This document shows positions 47,892-55,023 of a stretch of DNA of 64,000 nt, in pieces (position 1 is the first letter of the stretch; each line of letters starts with the position of its first letter). A model generated the notes under the pieces. It saw only the letters and a program-made list of their open reading frames with translations, did no database searches and was not told the origin of the DNA. The position numbers were made by a program, and so were the translations under genes. The stretch comes from Gammaproteobacteria bacterium (lineage in GTDB: Bacteria; Pseudomonadota; Gammaproteobacteria; Steroidobacterales; Rariloculaceae), in contig JAJEGN010000022.1 of assembly GCA_022819855.1 (NCBI GenBank), positions 62,001 through 126,000 of the forward strand, in the 5' to 3' direction.

Positions 47892-48818
47892 CTAGAATAG
47901 GAGCTTCTTCTTGATTTCGGTTGGAGTTGTTTGTGCCGTTGGTACAAACGGAATTCCACAACCTGCGCCCTCGATTCGCGAGGATATTTGCTCCCAATTC
48001 TCTTGAACCAAGCCGGGCTTTGAGAAAGGGTTCATTGGGATATCATCATAAATGCGCGCAGCGGTCAGGCGACCTGAATCGTCGTAGTCGTAGACAGCCA
48101 GCCCGGCGGTGCTGCGTTCGAATTGTATGCTTCCCCAGCTATCGAGATTCTCTTCGATCGCGCAGGTCGTCCTGTCGCTGGTAACTGTTGCCAACTGTAG
48201 TGGAACTCCACCGTCCTCTGCCATCGCGATCGCATAAAACGTAACCAGCTTGCATCCCCGGTAGGGCACGCTTGGCACGCCCATGAGGTACCCTCCCGGC
48301 GCGAAGAGCTTCCAGACATCGAAATCCGCAGCCGCAATACTGTCCAGGTAGGTCTGCACCGGCGCAGGAATTTCATCGATCAAGCCTGGATCGGCGGGGA
48401 GCATCGCTGCACGCAGGAACTGGTGTTCGCCGGAAAGAAACCCGTAGCTGTAGTAAAGGCGAATGGCGCGAATGCCGCTCACCCCCAGATCAGTCACCGC
48501 GGCGAACATGATCGGTCGCGGCACGGGCGGTATGGGAGCCTGAATCCCGACCTCCTGAACCACCCGCTCGGGCGATCTCGTTTCCTTGACCTGCCGCAGG
48601 CCGTCGATCGACGCTCCGAGGCTTTCCAGCCACGCCAACTCCTCTGCGAGGAATTTCGCCACGGCATCGCGACCAGCGACTGCCCCGCTGCGCGGCGCAT
48701 CTATATTGGGTTCGCCCTCAAAGGCATCGAGAATGGCAGAGAAATTCCCTGCGAGCAGTTGGTCGTAGAAATCCAATACGGCAACATCGGCATGATGGGC
48801 CAGGCTCTGTTGTGTCAT
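47892..48818 (-). CDS. SnoaL/NTF2-like protein of unknown function
   Basis: The product is 308 aa with no signal peptide. The N-terminal half looks like a SnoaL/NTF2-type cone (VLDFYDQLLAGNFSAILDAF, GAVAGRDAVAKFLAEELAWLES). A second similar half may begin near PVQTYLDSIAAADFDVWKLFA and ends with YDYDDSGRLTAARIYDDIP. This fold is used by small isomerases, hydrolases and polyketide cyclases. GGGAGGG precedes the ATG. It lies 38 nt after the DUF6152-like gene and 61 nt before the TonB receptor, in an operon divergent from IclR. The exact reaction is unknown. Confidence 0.72.
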   Translation of the reverse strand: MTQQSLAHHADVAVLDFYDQLLAGNFSAILDAFEGEPNIDAPRSGAVAGRDAVAKFLAEELAWLESLGASIDGLRQVKETRSPERVVQEVGIQAPIPPVPRPIMFAAVTDLGVSGIRAIRLYYSYGFLSGEHQFLRAAMLPADPGLIDEIPAPVQTYLDSIAAADFDVWKLFAPGGYLMGVPSVPYRGCKLVTFYAIAMAEDGGVPLQLATVTSDRTTCAIEENLDSWGSIQFERSTAGLAVYDYDDSGRLTAARIYDDIPMNPFSKPGLVQENWEQISSRIEGAGCGIPFVPTAQTTPTEIKKKLLF

Positions 48819-48856
48819 GCAGGTTTCCCTCCCGGCGGGTCGCGCACGCCCGGTTG

Positions 48857-49246
48857 TCAGTCGATCGAGTCTGCCTCGTAGCCCACGCCTTCCCAGCCGT
48901 CGGCGGGTCGTACGATGGTGAAAATCTGGAGCCGATTGCTCCCGTCTTTCGCACGTCTCCCGGTAACGACGACCTCATCGCCAACCTGAAGGTCATCGTG
49001 CTTCCAGCCGCGTCTGTCCAGGATATTGCGGGGGTAGGTCTCCGCCTCCCAGAGTTCCTTTGCGCCTTGCTCATTCGTGGTCTCGAAGTAGACCCGGCTG
49101 TGAGGGTTCTGATACCAGACTTCCGTAACGGTTCCCGCCACCTCGGTAACGGTTTCGACATCGTATTGCGAGACGAACGAATGATGCGCCTGAAGGGAAA
49201 TCGCCCCCAGCAATCCGATCAATACTGCCAACAGGTTTCTGCCCAT
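48857..49246 (-). CDS. DUF6152-like secreted protein
   Basis: The product is 129 aa. The signal peptide ends LQA|HHSFVSQYD, leaving mature His-His. It has AGTVTEVWYQNPHSRVYFE, LWEAETYPRNILDRRGW and VGDEVVVTGRRAKDG, a divergent DUF6152 form. Its tail IVRPADGWEGVGYE resembles that of the copy at 53282 (YRPADGW). It lies 18 nt after a short PDLxGIW gene, so the pairing of the two families is kept. It is part of the operon divergent from the IclR regulator. The function is unknown. Confidence 0.82.
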   Translation of the reverse strand: MGRNLLAVLIGLLGAISLQAHHSFVSQYDVETVTEVAGTVTEVWYQNPHSRVYFETTNEQGAKELWEAETYPRNILDRRGWKHDDLQVGDEVVVTGRRAKDGSNRLQIFTIVRPADGWEGVGYEADSID

Positions 49247-49264
49247 TCCGGAGTCCTCGTGTTT

Positions 49265-49930
49265 CTATTGGGCGCCCGGCGACAGGTGCGGCCGAACAAC
49301 GCACTCGTAGTACTGGATGTCTTCTTCGATGCGGCGATATCGTTTCATGACCGTCCACGGCTCTTGGTAGTAGTTGGGATCGTCAATCATGATTTCGGCG
49401 ACCAATCGATCGCCGTCATCTTCCAGGCTGTAGCGTTCCACCAGGTGCAGGTCCGATGTGTAGGGAAAGCCCTGTGGGCGAAAGAGGCCACCGTCCTCCA
49501 CGCCAACAGTGTCCACGACCAGGGTGTCGCCGTCCCACCAGCCGATGCTGTGGCCGATCGGCGTCGGGAAGGCGTCTTCAGGGTGAGGCCGTCCATCCAT
49601 GAATATCCGGCGAACCTGATGCTCATACTCATAGAGGAAAACGATCCGATCTTCCTCTTGAATGATCTCATGCGGGAACGGTCCCGAGATGATGCGGCCC
49701 AGAGCAATAAGGCAACGATGGGCCGGGTCGTTCTCCGGTGCGGCTGCCCAGGCGTCTTGCGCGGCTCTACCGGCATCGTTGAAGGGCGGTTCGGTCGGCC
49801 AGCCCTCTGTCGCCCACACCTCCGAGTCCCAAATCCCCGAGAGATCGGGCGCCGCCTCTATCGCGCTCGCTTGCAGACCGGCCAGGAGAATGCAAGCCGG
49901 CAGGCCAAGAAGCTTGTCCCTTGTTTCCAT
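49265..49930 (-). CDS. Secreted PDLxGIW-family protein (short type)
   Basis: The product is 221 aa with a signal peptide (LLAGLQASAIEA). Mature motifs are APDLSGIWDSEVW, HRCLIALGR, GHSIGWWDGDTLVVDTVG and YYECVVRPH. The two conserved Cys are in HRC and YEC; the only other Cys lies in the signal region. It is the first gene of the minus-strand operon (short PDLxGIW, DUF6152-like, NTF2-like, TonB receptor) and starts only about 70 nt from the divergent IclR regulator. There is no clear ribosome-binding site. The function is unknown. Confidence 0.82.
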   Translation of the reverse strand: METRDKLLGLPACILLAGLQASAIEAAPDLSGIWDSEVWATEGWPTEPPFNDAGRAAQDAWAAAPENDPAHRCLIALGRIISGPFPHEIIQEEDRIVFLYEYEHQVRRIFMDGRPHPEDAFPTPIGHSIGWWDGDTLVVDTVGVEDGGLFRPQGFPYTSDLHLVERYSLEDDGDRLVAEIMIDDPNYYQEPWTVMKRYRRIEEDIQYYECVVRPHLSPGAQ

Positions 49931-49972
49931 GTAAGGGGATGCTATGACTTGCAGATTACGTCACAATGGTTT

Positions 49973-49988
49973 GTTCAAAATATTGAAC
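49973..49988. promoter_or_regulatory. Palindromic putative IclR operator
   Basis: GTTCAA-AATA-TTGAAC is a perfect inverted repeat in the 68-nt gap between the IclR gene (plus) and the operon starting at 49930 (minus). It ends 11 nt before the regulator's start codon. Binding here could control both directions and produce autoregulation. The position and symmetry are seen; the binding is inferred. Confidence 0.6.
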
Positions 49989-49998
49989 GGAATGCCAG

Positions 49999-50790
49999 AT
50001 GCCGACGAACTCGCTGGAGCGCGCCCTCGAGCTGCTGGAACTCCTGGACCGGATGCCCGGCGGGCTGCGCAATGCCGACATGTGCCGCGAGTTGGATATA
50101 CCCCCCAGCACGGCTTCCTACATCCTCACTCGACTGGAACACGGCGGCTATGTGCAGCGCGATCGGAAAACACGGCGCTACCACATGGGCCTAAGCGTAG
50201 TGGCCCTGGCGCACGGCGCGCTCCGAGACCTCGGGATTCGCTCATTCTCCGAGCCGGTTCTGTACCGTTTGGCCAGCTACACCGGTCTTTCCGCGGGCAT
50301 CGGCGTCCTGCGCAGAAACTCCGTGCTCATAGTGGACCGCGTGGAAGGACGGGAAGCCAGGAACCGCGCCGCGGGCGCGCGTGTTTCCGATACCCGCACG
50401 CGGGAACATCGCGAGATTGGTCGCGAACTACCCATCCACACAAACGCGCTCGGCAAGGTGCTGTTGGCATATCTTGACCCGGAATCTCGCGAAGAATTGC
50501 TACGTGACATGAAGCTGGAGCGTATTACACCGAAGACAATTGTCTCGAAAGACCGATTCGTCGCCGAGATCGAAGCAGTACGGAATCAGGGTTGTGCGAC
50601 TGCGCTCGAAGAGCATTATCCCGGAGTGCGTGCGTTGAGCGTGCCGATTCTGGACGCGACCGGAAGCGTCATCGCGGCGCTTGCCCTGAACGGCGGCATC
50701 GCTGAACCCATTTGGCGCGACCAGAAGACGCTCATGGAGCCATTACAAATCGCCGCAGTAGAGATTGCGAGGCGCTCGCTCCAGGTATGA
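49999..50790 (+). CDS. IclR family transcriptional regulator
   Basis: The product is 263 aa. The winged helix-turn-helix lies at residues about 5-65 (SLERALELLELLDRMPGGLRNADMCRELDIPPSTASYILTR as a discontinuous description of that domain). The IclR effector domain follows from about 80 (YTGLSAGIGVLRRNSVLIVDRVEG, THTNALGKVLLAYLD-like LPIHTNALGKVLLAYL, GCATALEEHYPGVRALSVPI). It is divergent from the PDLxGIW/DUF6152/NTF2/TonB operon and probably controls it in response to a small aromatic or organic acid. The palindrome at 49973-49988 is the likely site. Confidence 0.92.
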   Translation: MPTNSLERALELLELLDRMPGGLRNADMCRELDIPPSTASYILTRLEHGGYVQRDRKTRRYHMGLSVVALAHGALRDLGIRSFSEPVLYRLASYTGLSAGIGVLRRNSVLIVDRVEGREARNRAAGARVSDTRTREHREIGRELPIHTNALGKVLLAYLDPESREELLRDMKLERITPKTIVSKDRFVAEIEAVRNQGCATALEEHYPGVRALSVPILDATGSVIAALALNGGIAEPIWRDQKTLMEPLQIAAVEIARRSLQV

Positions 50791-50846
50791 AACCTGCTTG
50801 TCGGATTCGAGCCAGTGACTCCTGGCTACCGGCTCGTTGCTCTCTC

Positions 50847-53018
50847 CTAGAAAGCGAGCGGATCCGGCCTGATTTGAAACTTGACGGCCTTGCCGAGCGT
50901 GCCCAGGCCGCCTTCGGTGTGCCAGATCAGGTGCGTTCCGTAGTTCGCCCAGAGCCCGCGACCCTTCCAGCCGGCGCTCGGATCGTCGATACGCCCGTCT
51001 AGCCCGCGGTGGAAGAACCCGAGCGGATACGGCACGCGCAGCGTCGTCCATTCGCCAGTCTCCGGATCCAGCGCAAGCAACGCGTCCGAGTTCGAACCCG
51101 TCGCGATCGGCGTGTCCTGGCCCAGACCCGATATGTTGTGCTGATCGACCCAGCCGAAGTAGTGAAAATCGGAGGGAACGTCAGTGCCCTGGAACGTCGG
51201 GCCGTCGGTCCGGAAGAGCGTCCAGCCTTCCTCGCAGTGCGTGCCCGTAATCATCTCCGGACCGTTCAGCACTTCGCACTGGCTGCGGTCGAAACGCGCG
51301 AAGTGGCTGCTTCCCGCCAATGCGGCCCAGACGATGCCGTTGCTGTCGATGTCGATGCCGCGTGGATCGAAACCGGGGTCGGGCACCTGGTAGAACTCGG
51401 CCATGCAGGTCTGCGGTGGATTCGTGCCGGGATCGACGCGCACGATGTGGCCCGGATAGCTTTCCGAGGCGCCCCAGACGGCGCTGTCGACGGGGCTCGG
51501 GATGACCGAATAGAGGTTGTAGCTCACTTCAGAGTCGAGGGTCGGGTCGAACTCACCCTGCCATTCGTTCCACGGCCGGGTGATCTGCCCGTCGCCGTTG
51601 GTGTCGAGCACCTGCGGGCACCAGCCCTGCGTCGCCTGCTCGTCGCCCGTACGGTCGAACTCGCGGGTGTTGATCCAGCCGACGATCGGCCCGAGCAGCT
51701 CGTTGAAGTAGAGCGTCTGGTCGGGATCGTTGTCGAACTGCAGGTGATGCGTGGAGAAACAGGTGTCGATGAGCACGAACTCTTCGGTTTCCGGATCGTA
51801 GTAGGACGCCTGGCGGAAGCTTCTGTTCAGCGGGTAGTACTGCGCGTATTCGTGATCGGAACCTTCCATGCACCAGTCCGGCTGGTCGTTGCGGATCTTC
51901 GACGTCATCCACACCCGGCCCTTGCGGTCGAGCATCGGATTGTGCGGATCGGACGGATGCTCCGGCCCCCACAGGTGCGCGTCGCCCCAGAAGTTCGAAG
52001 GCACGGCCGGCGGCGGGAAGCGCGTATTGACTTCGCGCGGATCCTCGCGTGTCGGCACGATGAGCTCGTACGTGTCGTTGTCGACCGGGTCGAGCACGGT
52101 CAGCTTGCCGTGGCCGGACGACACCGCGTAGACCGGCCCGTAGGCATTGACGGTCGGGTCGTTCTTGTCGGTTGTGATCTCGTCGTGCATGAAGGAGTCG
52201 GCGACGCCCCAGTCCCAGAGCGTCACGACGACGTTGCGCTCGATGCCCTGCGGCCGCTCGGGCTCGTCAGGCACCTCGCCGGCCTCGATGCGGTTCGTCC
52301 AGTCGGCAAACCGCTGCATGGCGGCCTCGCGGCCGAATGCGCTGAAGGCGCCCGCCATCGACGTGCCGCGCACGCCGATCTGCGTTCGATAGCCCCAGGC
52401 CTCCTCGGCGGACTCAAAGCCCAGGTGATCCATGTGGTCAAGCGTGCGCGTGATCTCGTTGCCGATCTGGTGGCAGAAATTGCAGGAACTCTTCTGGTTG
52501 TTCAGCCACTGCTTCTGCGTGAGCATCTGCGGCGAGATGCCGTTGCCGTCGGGGCCCGTGCCCGGGAACTCGCTTTCCGCCGGCGGCTCGAACATCGCGT
52601 ACCAGTGGTTGGCGGGATAGACGCGCGCCGCCTCCTGCCGCGTCTCGGCGACGATGGCGTCGAGCGCGAGCCCGCGGTCGCCGGGCCGCCCCTCGACGTG
52701 CTCGGAATCGACCAGGCCGTAACCGCGCACCCACACGTTGTAGGTGGCTTCGGGCAGTTCCGGCAGTACATAGCGGCCATTGTCGTCGGTCACGACGATC
52801 TTCGTGAACGGCGTCTTGAGTTCGCTCGTCTCGGCGATCACCCAGACCCCGGCTTCCGGCCCGTTTGCGCTTTCAACCACGCCCGTGATGTAGCCCTCGG
52901 GCAGATCGACCCGGCGCTGTGCCGAGGCGTTCGTGCCGATGGCAAGGGCGGCTGCCGCCGCGATGATTCCGATTCGGACGGAAAGACTTGTTGCGCGTTC
53001 GCGTAATGACCCGCTCAT
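50847..53018 (-). CDS. Secreted protein with carboxypeptidase-regulatory-like, monohaem and propeller regions
   Basis: The product is 723 aa from the ATG at 53018, preceded by GAGGAA. After a signal peptide (ALAIGTNASAQ) comes a carboxypeptidase-regulatory-like beta domain (GYITGVVESANGPEAGVWV, TDDNGRYVLPELPEATYNVWV). A haem motif C-N-F-C-H sits at about residue 190 after NHWYAMFEPPAESEFPGTGPDG-type sequence. The remainder resembles a virginiamycin-B-lyase-like propeller (FDPRGIDIDSNGIVWAAL, GWVDQHNISGLGQDTP). I know the architecture from uncharacterised proteins of environmental bacteria. It probably acts in periplasmic electron transfer or oxidation. It is convergent with the IclR gene. Confidence 0.8.
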   Translation of the reverse strand: MSGSLRERATSLSVRIGIIAAAAALAIGTNASAQRRVDLPEGYITGVVESANGPEAGVWVIAETSELKTPFTKIVVTDDNGRYVLPELPEATYNVWVRGYGLVDSEHVEGRPGDRGLALDAIVAETRQEAARVYPANHWYAMFEPPAESEFPGTGPDGNGISPQMLTQKQWLNNQKSSCNFCHQIGNEITRTLDHMDHLGFESAEEAWGYRTQIGVRGTSMAGAFSAFGREAAMQRFADWTNRIEAGEVPDEPERPQGIERNVVVTLWDWGVADSFMHDEITTDKNDPTVNAYGPVYAVSSGHGKLTVLDPVDNDTYELIVPTREDPREVNTRFPPPAVPSNFWGDAHLWGPEHPSDPHNPMLDRKGRVWMTSKIRNDQPDWCMEGSDHEYAQYYPLNRSFRQASYYDPETEEFVLIDTCFSTHHLQFDNDPDQTLYFNELLGPIVGWINTREFDRTGDEQATQGWCPQVLDTNGDGQITRPWNEWQGEFDPTLDSEVSYNLYSVIPSPVDSAVWGASESYPGHIVRVDPGTNPPQTCMAEFYQVPDPGFDPRGIDIDSNGIVWAALAGSSHFARFDRSQCEVLNGPEMITGTHCEEGWTLFRTDGPTFQGTDVPSDFHYFGWVDQHNISGLGQDTPIATGSNSDALLALDPETGEWTTLRVPYPLGFFHRGLDGRIDDPSAGWKGRGLWANYGTHLIWHTEGGLGTLGKAVKFQIRPDPLAF

Positions 53019-53281
53019 GACAGTTCCTCTTCGAACCCGATTGATGGCATGGCTCCGGTTGCACGGCGGGCATTCGGGCGGCACGCCTTCTGCAGCGACC
53101 GTGCCCGGAGGTTCTTCTCTCACGGGGACAGGATTATACGAACGTCGACGGCACAATGCGCCCCGAGAACCGCCTGGCAACAGCTCCGTCCGGCGACGTC
53201 GCTTCACACACCAGGCAACGGCGATGCGAAATGCCCGGTACGGTTCAACGTGCTAAATTCAGCGCAAGCAGGAGGACGACC

Positions 53282-53683
53282 ATGAAGACAACGCTTTCGT
53301 GTCTCTGCGTGGCGGGGATCATCGCCTTCTCGGCCTATGCGTCCGCACACCACTCCCGGCCCGCGGCCTATCACGTCGACCAGTTGATCGTGATCGAGGG
53401 GGTGGCCACGCAGCTATTCTGGCGCAACCCTCACCCCTTCCTGTTCGTCGAGGTGGAGCAGGACGACGGCAGCGTCGTGACCTGGGCCGCGGAGATGGCG
53501 CCGACGATCGCCATGACGAAAGCCGGTTACACCGAGGAATCGATCGAGCCCGGCCAGCACATCATGGTCGTCGGCAGCCCGGCGCGCGAAGGCAAGCGCA
53601 TCCTCACGTTCGAAGGCGCGTATCGCCCGGCAGACGGCTGGGTTTATGGCAGGGACCCGCGCTCGGCCGCTGTGTCGCCATGA
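53282..53683 (+). CDS. DUF6152-like secreted protein
   Basis: The product is 133 aa from the ATG at 53282, with AGGAGG upstream. The signal peptide ends ASA|HHSRPAAYH, again His-His at the mature N-terminus. The body has IVIEGVATQLFWRNPHPFLFVEVEQ and AHHIMVVG-like GQHIMVVGSPAREGKR, a divergent DUF6152 form. The tail YRPADGWVYGRDP resembles the copy at 48857. A short PDLxGIW-type gene follows 25 nt downstream, keeping the pairing. The function is unknown. Confidence 0.82.
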   Translation: MKTTLSCLCVAGIIAFSAYASAHHSRPAAYHVDQLIVIEGVATQLFWRNPHPFLFVEVEQDDGSVVTWAAEMAPTIAMTKAGYTEESIEPGQHIMVVGSPAREGKRILTFEGAYRPADGWVYGRDPRSAAVSP

Positions 53684-53708
53684 ACTTCTACACAGGGGAC
53701 GTGCCGAA

Positions 53709-54437
53709 ATGAGCCGATCATCAAGGACAGCAACGATCGCAACGGCGCTGACTTCGCTCGCTGCACTCGCCGCACTCGCCGCTTCCCAGGCTGCCTACGG
53801 CCAGACCGAAACCGTGGACACGAGCATCCTCGGCCTCTGGGACGGCCTGCTACATGAAGATTTCGGCTACCGCCTGCTAGGCCCCGTGAAGGGCGACTAC
53901 GAGGGCCTGCCGCTGACCGAAGCAGCTATCGCGATCGCCGACAGCTACGATCCCGACGACTACTACCTGCCCGAGAACCAGTGCCTGCCGCACGGCGCCG
54001 CCTACATCATGCGCGGGCCGTTGGCCAAGGAGATCCTCTACGAGGACGACGACACGATACTGATCCGCATCGAGCTCGAGGCCCAGGAACGCAGGATCTA
54101 CCTCGACGGGCGCCCGTGGCCCGGCGGCGAACTGACCTGGCAGGGACACTCGGTCGGGCATTTCGAGGGCGACATGCTTGTGGTCACCACCACCCACATG
54201 CGACCACGCTACATCCGCCGCAACGGGGTGCCGCACAGCGCAGACGCCGTCATGACCGAGTACTTCATGCGCACGGGCGAGTACCTGTCGCTCGTCACGG
54301 TCCTTGAGGATCCCGAGTTCCTTAGGGAGCCACTCGTGCGTAGCGTGAGCCACAAACGGCTGCCGGACGACTACCAGTGGGATGTGTACACCTGCGAGGT
54401 CATCGAGTGGCCGGGAGGGTTTCCTGGGGCCGAGTGA
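53709..54437 (+). CDS. Secreted PDLxGIW-like protein (short type)
   Basis: The product is 242 aa with an Ala-rich signal peptide ending SQAAYGQ. The GIW motif is degenerate (SILGLWDGLLHEDFGYR). The rest follows the family: ENQCLPHG, LDGRPWPGG, GHSVGHFEGDMLVVTTTHM and YTCEVIEWPGG. The two Cys (NQC, YTC) are the only ones in the mature chain. It is 25 nt after the DUF6152-like gene at 53282. It resembles the C-terminal domain of the fusion at 22193 and the protein at 49265. The function is unknown. Confidence 0.8.
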   Translation: MSRSSRTATIATALTSLAALAALAASQAAYGQTETVDTSILGLWDGLLHEDFGYRLLGPVKGDYEGLPLTEAAIAIADSYDPDDYYLPENQCLPHGAAYIMRGPLAKEILYEDDDTILIRIELEAQERRIYLDGRPWPGGELTWQGHSVGHFEGDMLVVTTTHMRPRYIRRNGVPHSADAVMTEYFMRTGEYLSLVTVLEDPEFLREPLVRSVSHKRLPDDYQWDVYTCEVIEWPGGFPGAE

Positions 54438-54477
54438 CGGGTCACTCCGTCATCTCTTGCCCTGACCGCGGTGCCCA

Positions 54478-54762
54478 TTAGCCAGTCCGCTGCTGCGTGC
54501 CGGAGCGGCAGCGTTCGATGTACGACCTGATCGCCACGACGAATTCGCCAACGTTTTCTGCGCTATAGAGTTCGAGGATATCGTCGATCGCAATCTCGAC
54601 CCCGAAACGCGCGCAACATTGCGCGACGATCGAGACGATACCCAGGGAATCGAGACTGAGCGACGCGAGACTGGTCGACGAATCCATACATGATTCATCG
54701 GCGCCAGCGACCGCTGCCACGATTGCGGAGATGGCTACTTCGTACTCTGCCGCCGTTTCCAT
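54478..54762 (-). CDS. Acyl-carrier-protein-like protein
   Basis: The product is 94 aa from the ATG at 54762. The motif SLSLDSLGIVSIVAQC has the D38-S39-L40 phosphopantetheine attachment site in the right helix context, and IDDILELYSAENVGEFVVAI is typical ACP helix III. It is separate from fatty-acid genes and lies at the end of a peptide-export operon, 54 nt after a small Cys-containing peptide gene. A dedicated carrier for acylating or building an exported peptide is possible, by analogy with ACP-dependent toxin acylation. An in-frame upstream extension to 54810 is possible. Confidence 0.72.
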   Translation of the reverse strand: METAAEYEVAISAIVAAVAGADESCMDSSTSLASLSLDSLGIVSIVAQCCARFGVEIAIDDILELYSAENVGEFVVAIRSYIERCRSGTQQRTG

Positions 54763-54816
54763 GATTCGGAATCCCGAAGCCGACCTCAATTCAGCGGTCT
54801 GCGATCTCATGCACGC

Positions 54817-55005
54817 TCAACAACCGATCGAAAACAGCTTGCGCAGTTCCGGACAATTGGATCCGAACAATGCATCGAGACCTGCCTCGCCATCTGCTTT
54901 CTTCGCGGCATCGCAAGCTCCGGTCTGTTGGTTCGAAAACCCGGACGTTGCCGGTGCTGCGTCCTCAACCCGGTCGTCGACTTCCCTGGTGGGTGGTTTT
55001 GACAT
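54817..55005 (-). CDS. Small Cys-containing peptide, possible modified-peptide precursor
   Basis: The product is 62 aa. GAGGGAAAC precedes the ATG. It is acidic and hydrophilic at the start (MSKPPTREVDDRVEDAAPA) and ends NCPELRKLFSIGC with a C-terminal Cys. There are three Cys in total (about residues 31, 51, 62). It lies 18 nt downstream of a C39-peptidase ABC transporter and upstream of an ACP-like gene, a position typical of exported-peptide precursors. It lacks an obvious double-glycine leader, so it may be a cofactor or a different class of precursor. I do not recognise a family. Confidence 0.5.
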   Translation of the reverse strand: MSKPPTREVDDRVEDAAPATSGFSNQQTGACDAAKKADGEAGLDALFGSNCPELRKLFSIGC

Positions 55006-55023
55006 CTTGTTTCCCTCGTGTTG

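Noticed and set aside
51009-53006. A 665-codon plus-strand frame opposite the haem/propeller gene
   Set aside because: Antisense shadow with no recognisable motifs; the minus-strand product has a signal peptide, haem motif and propeller.
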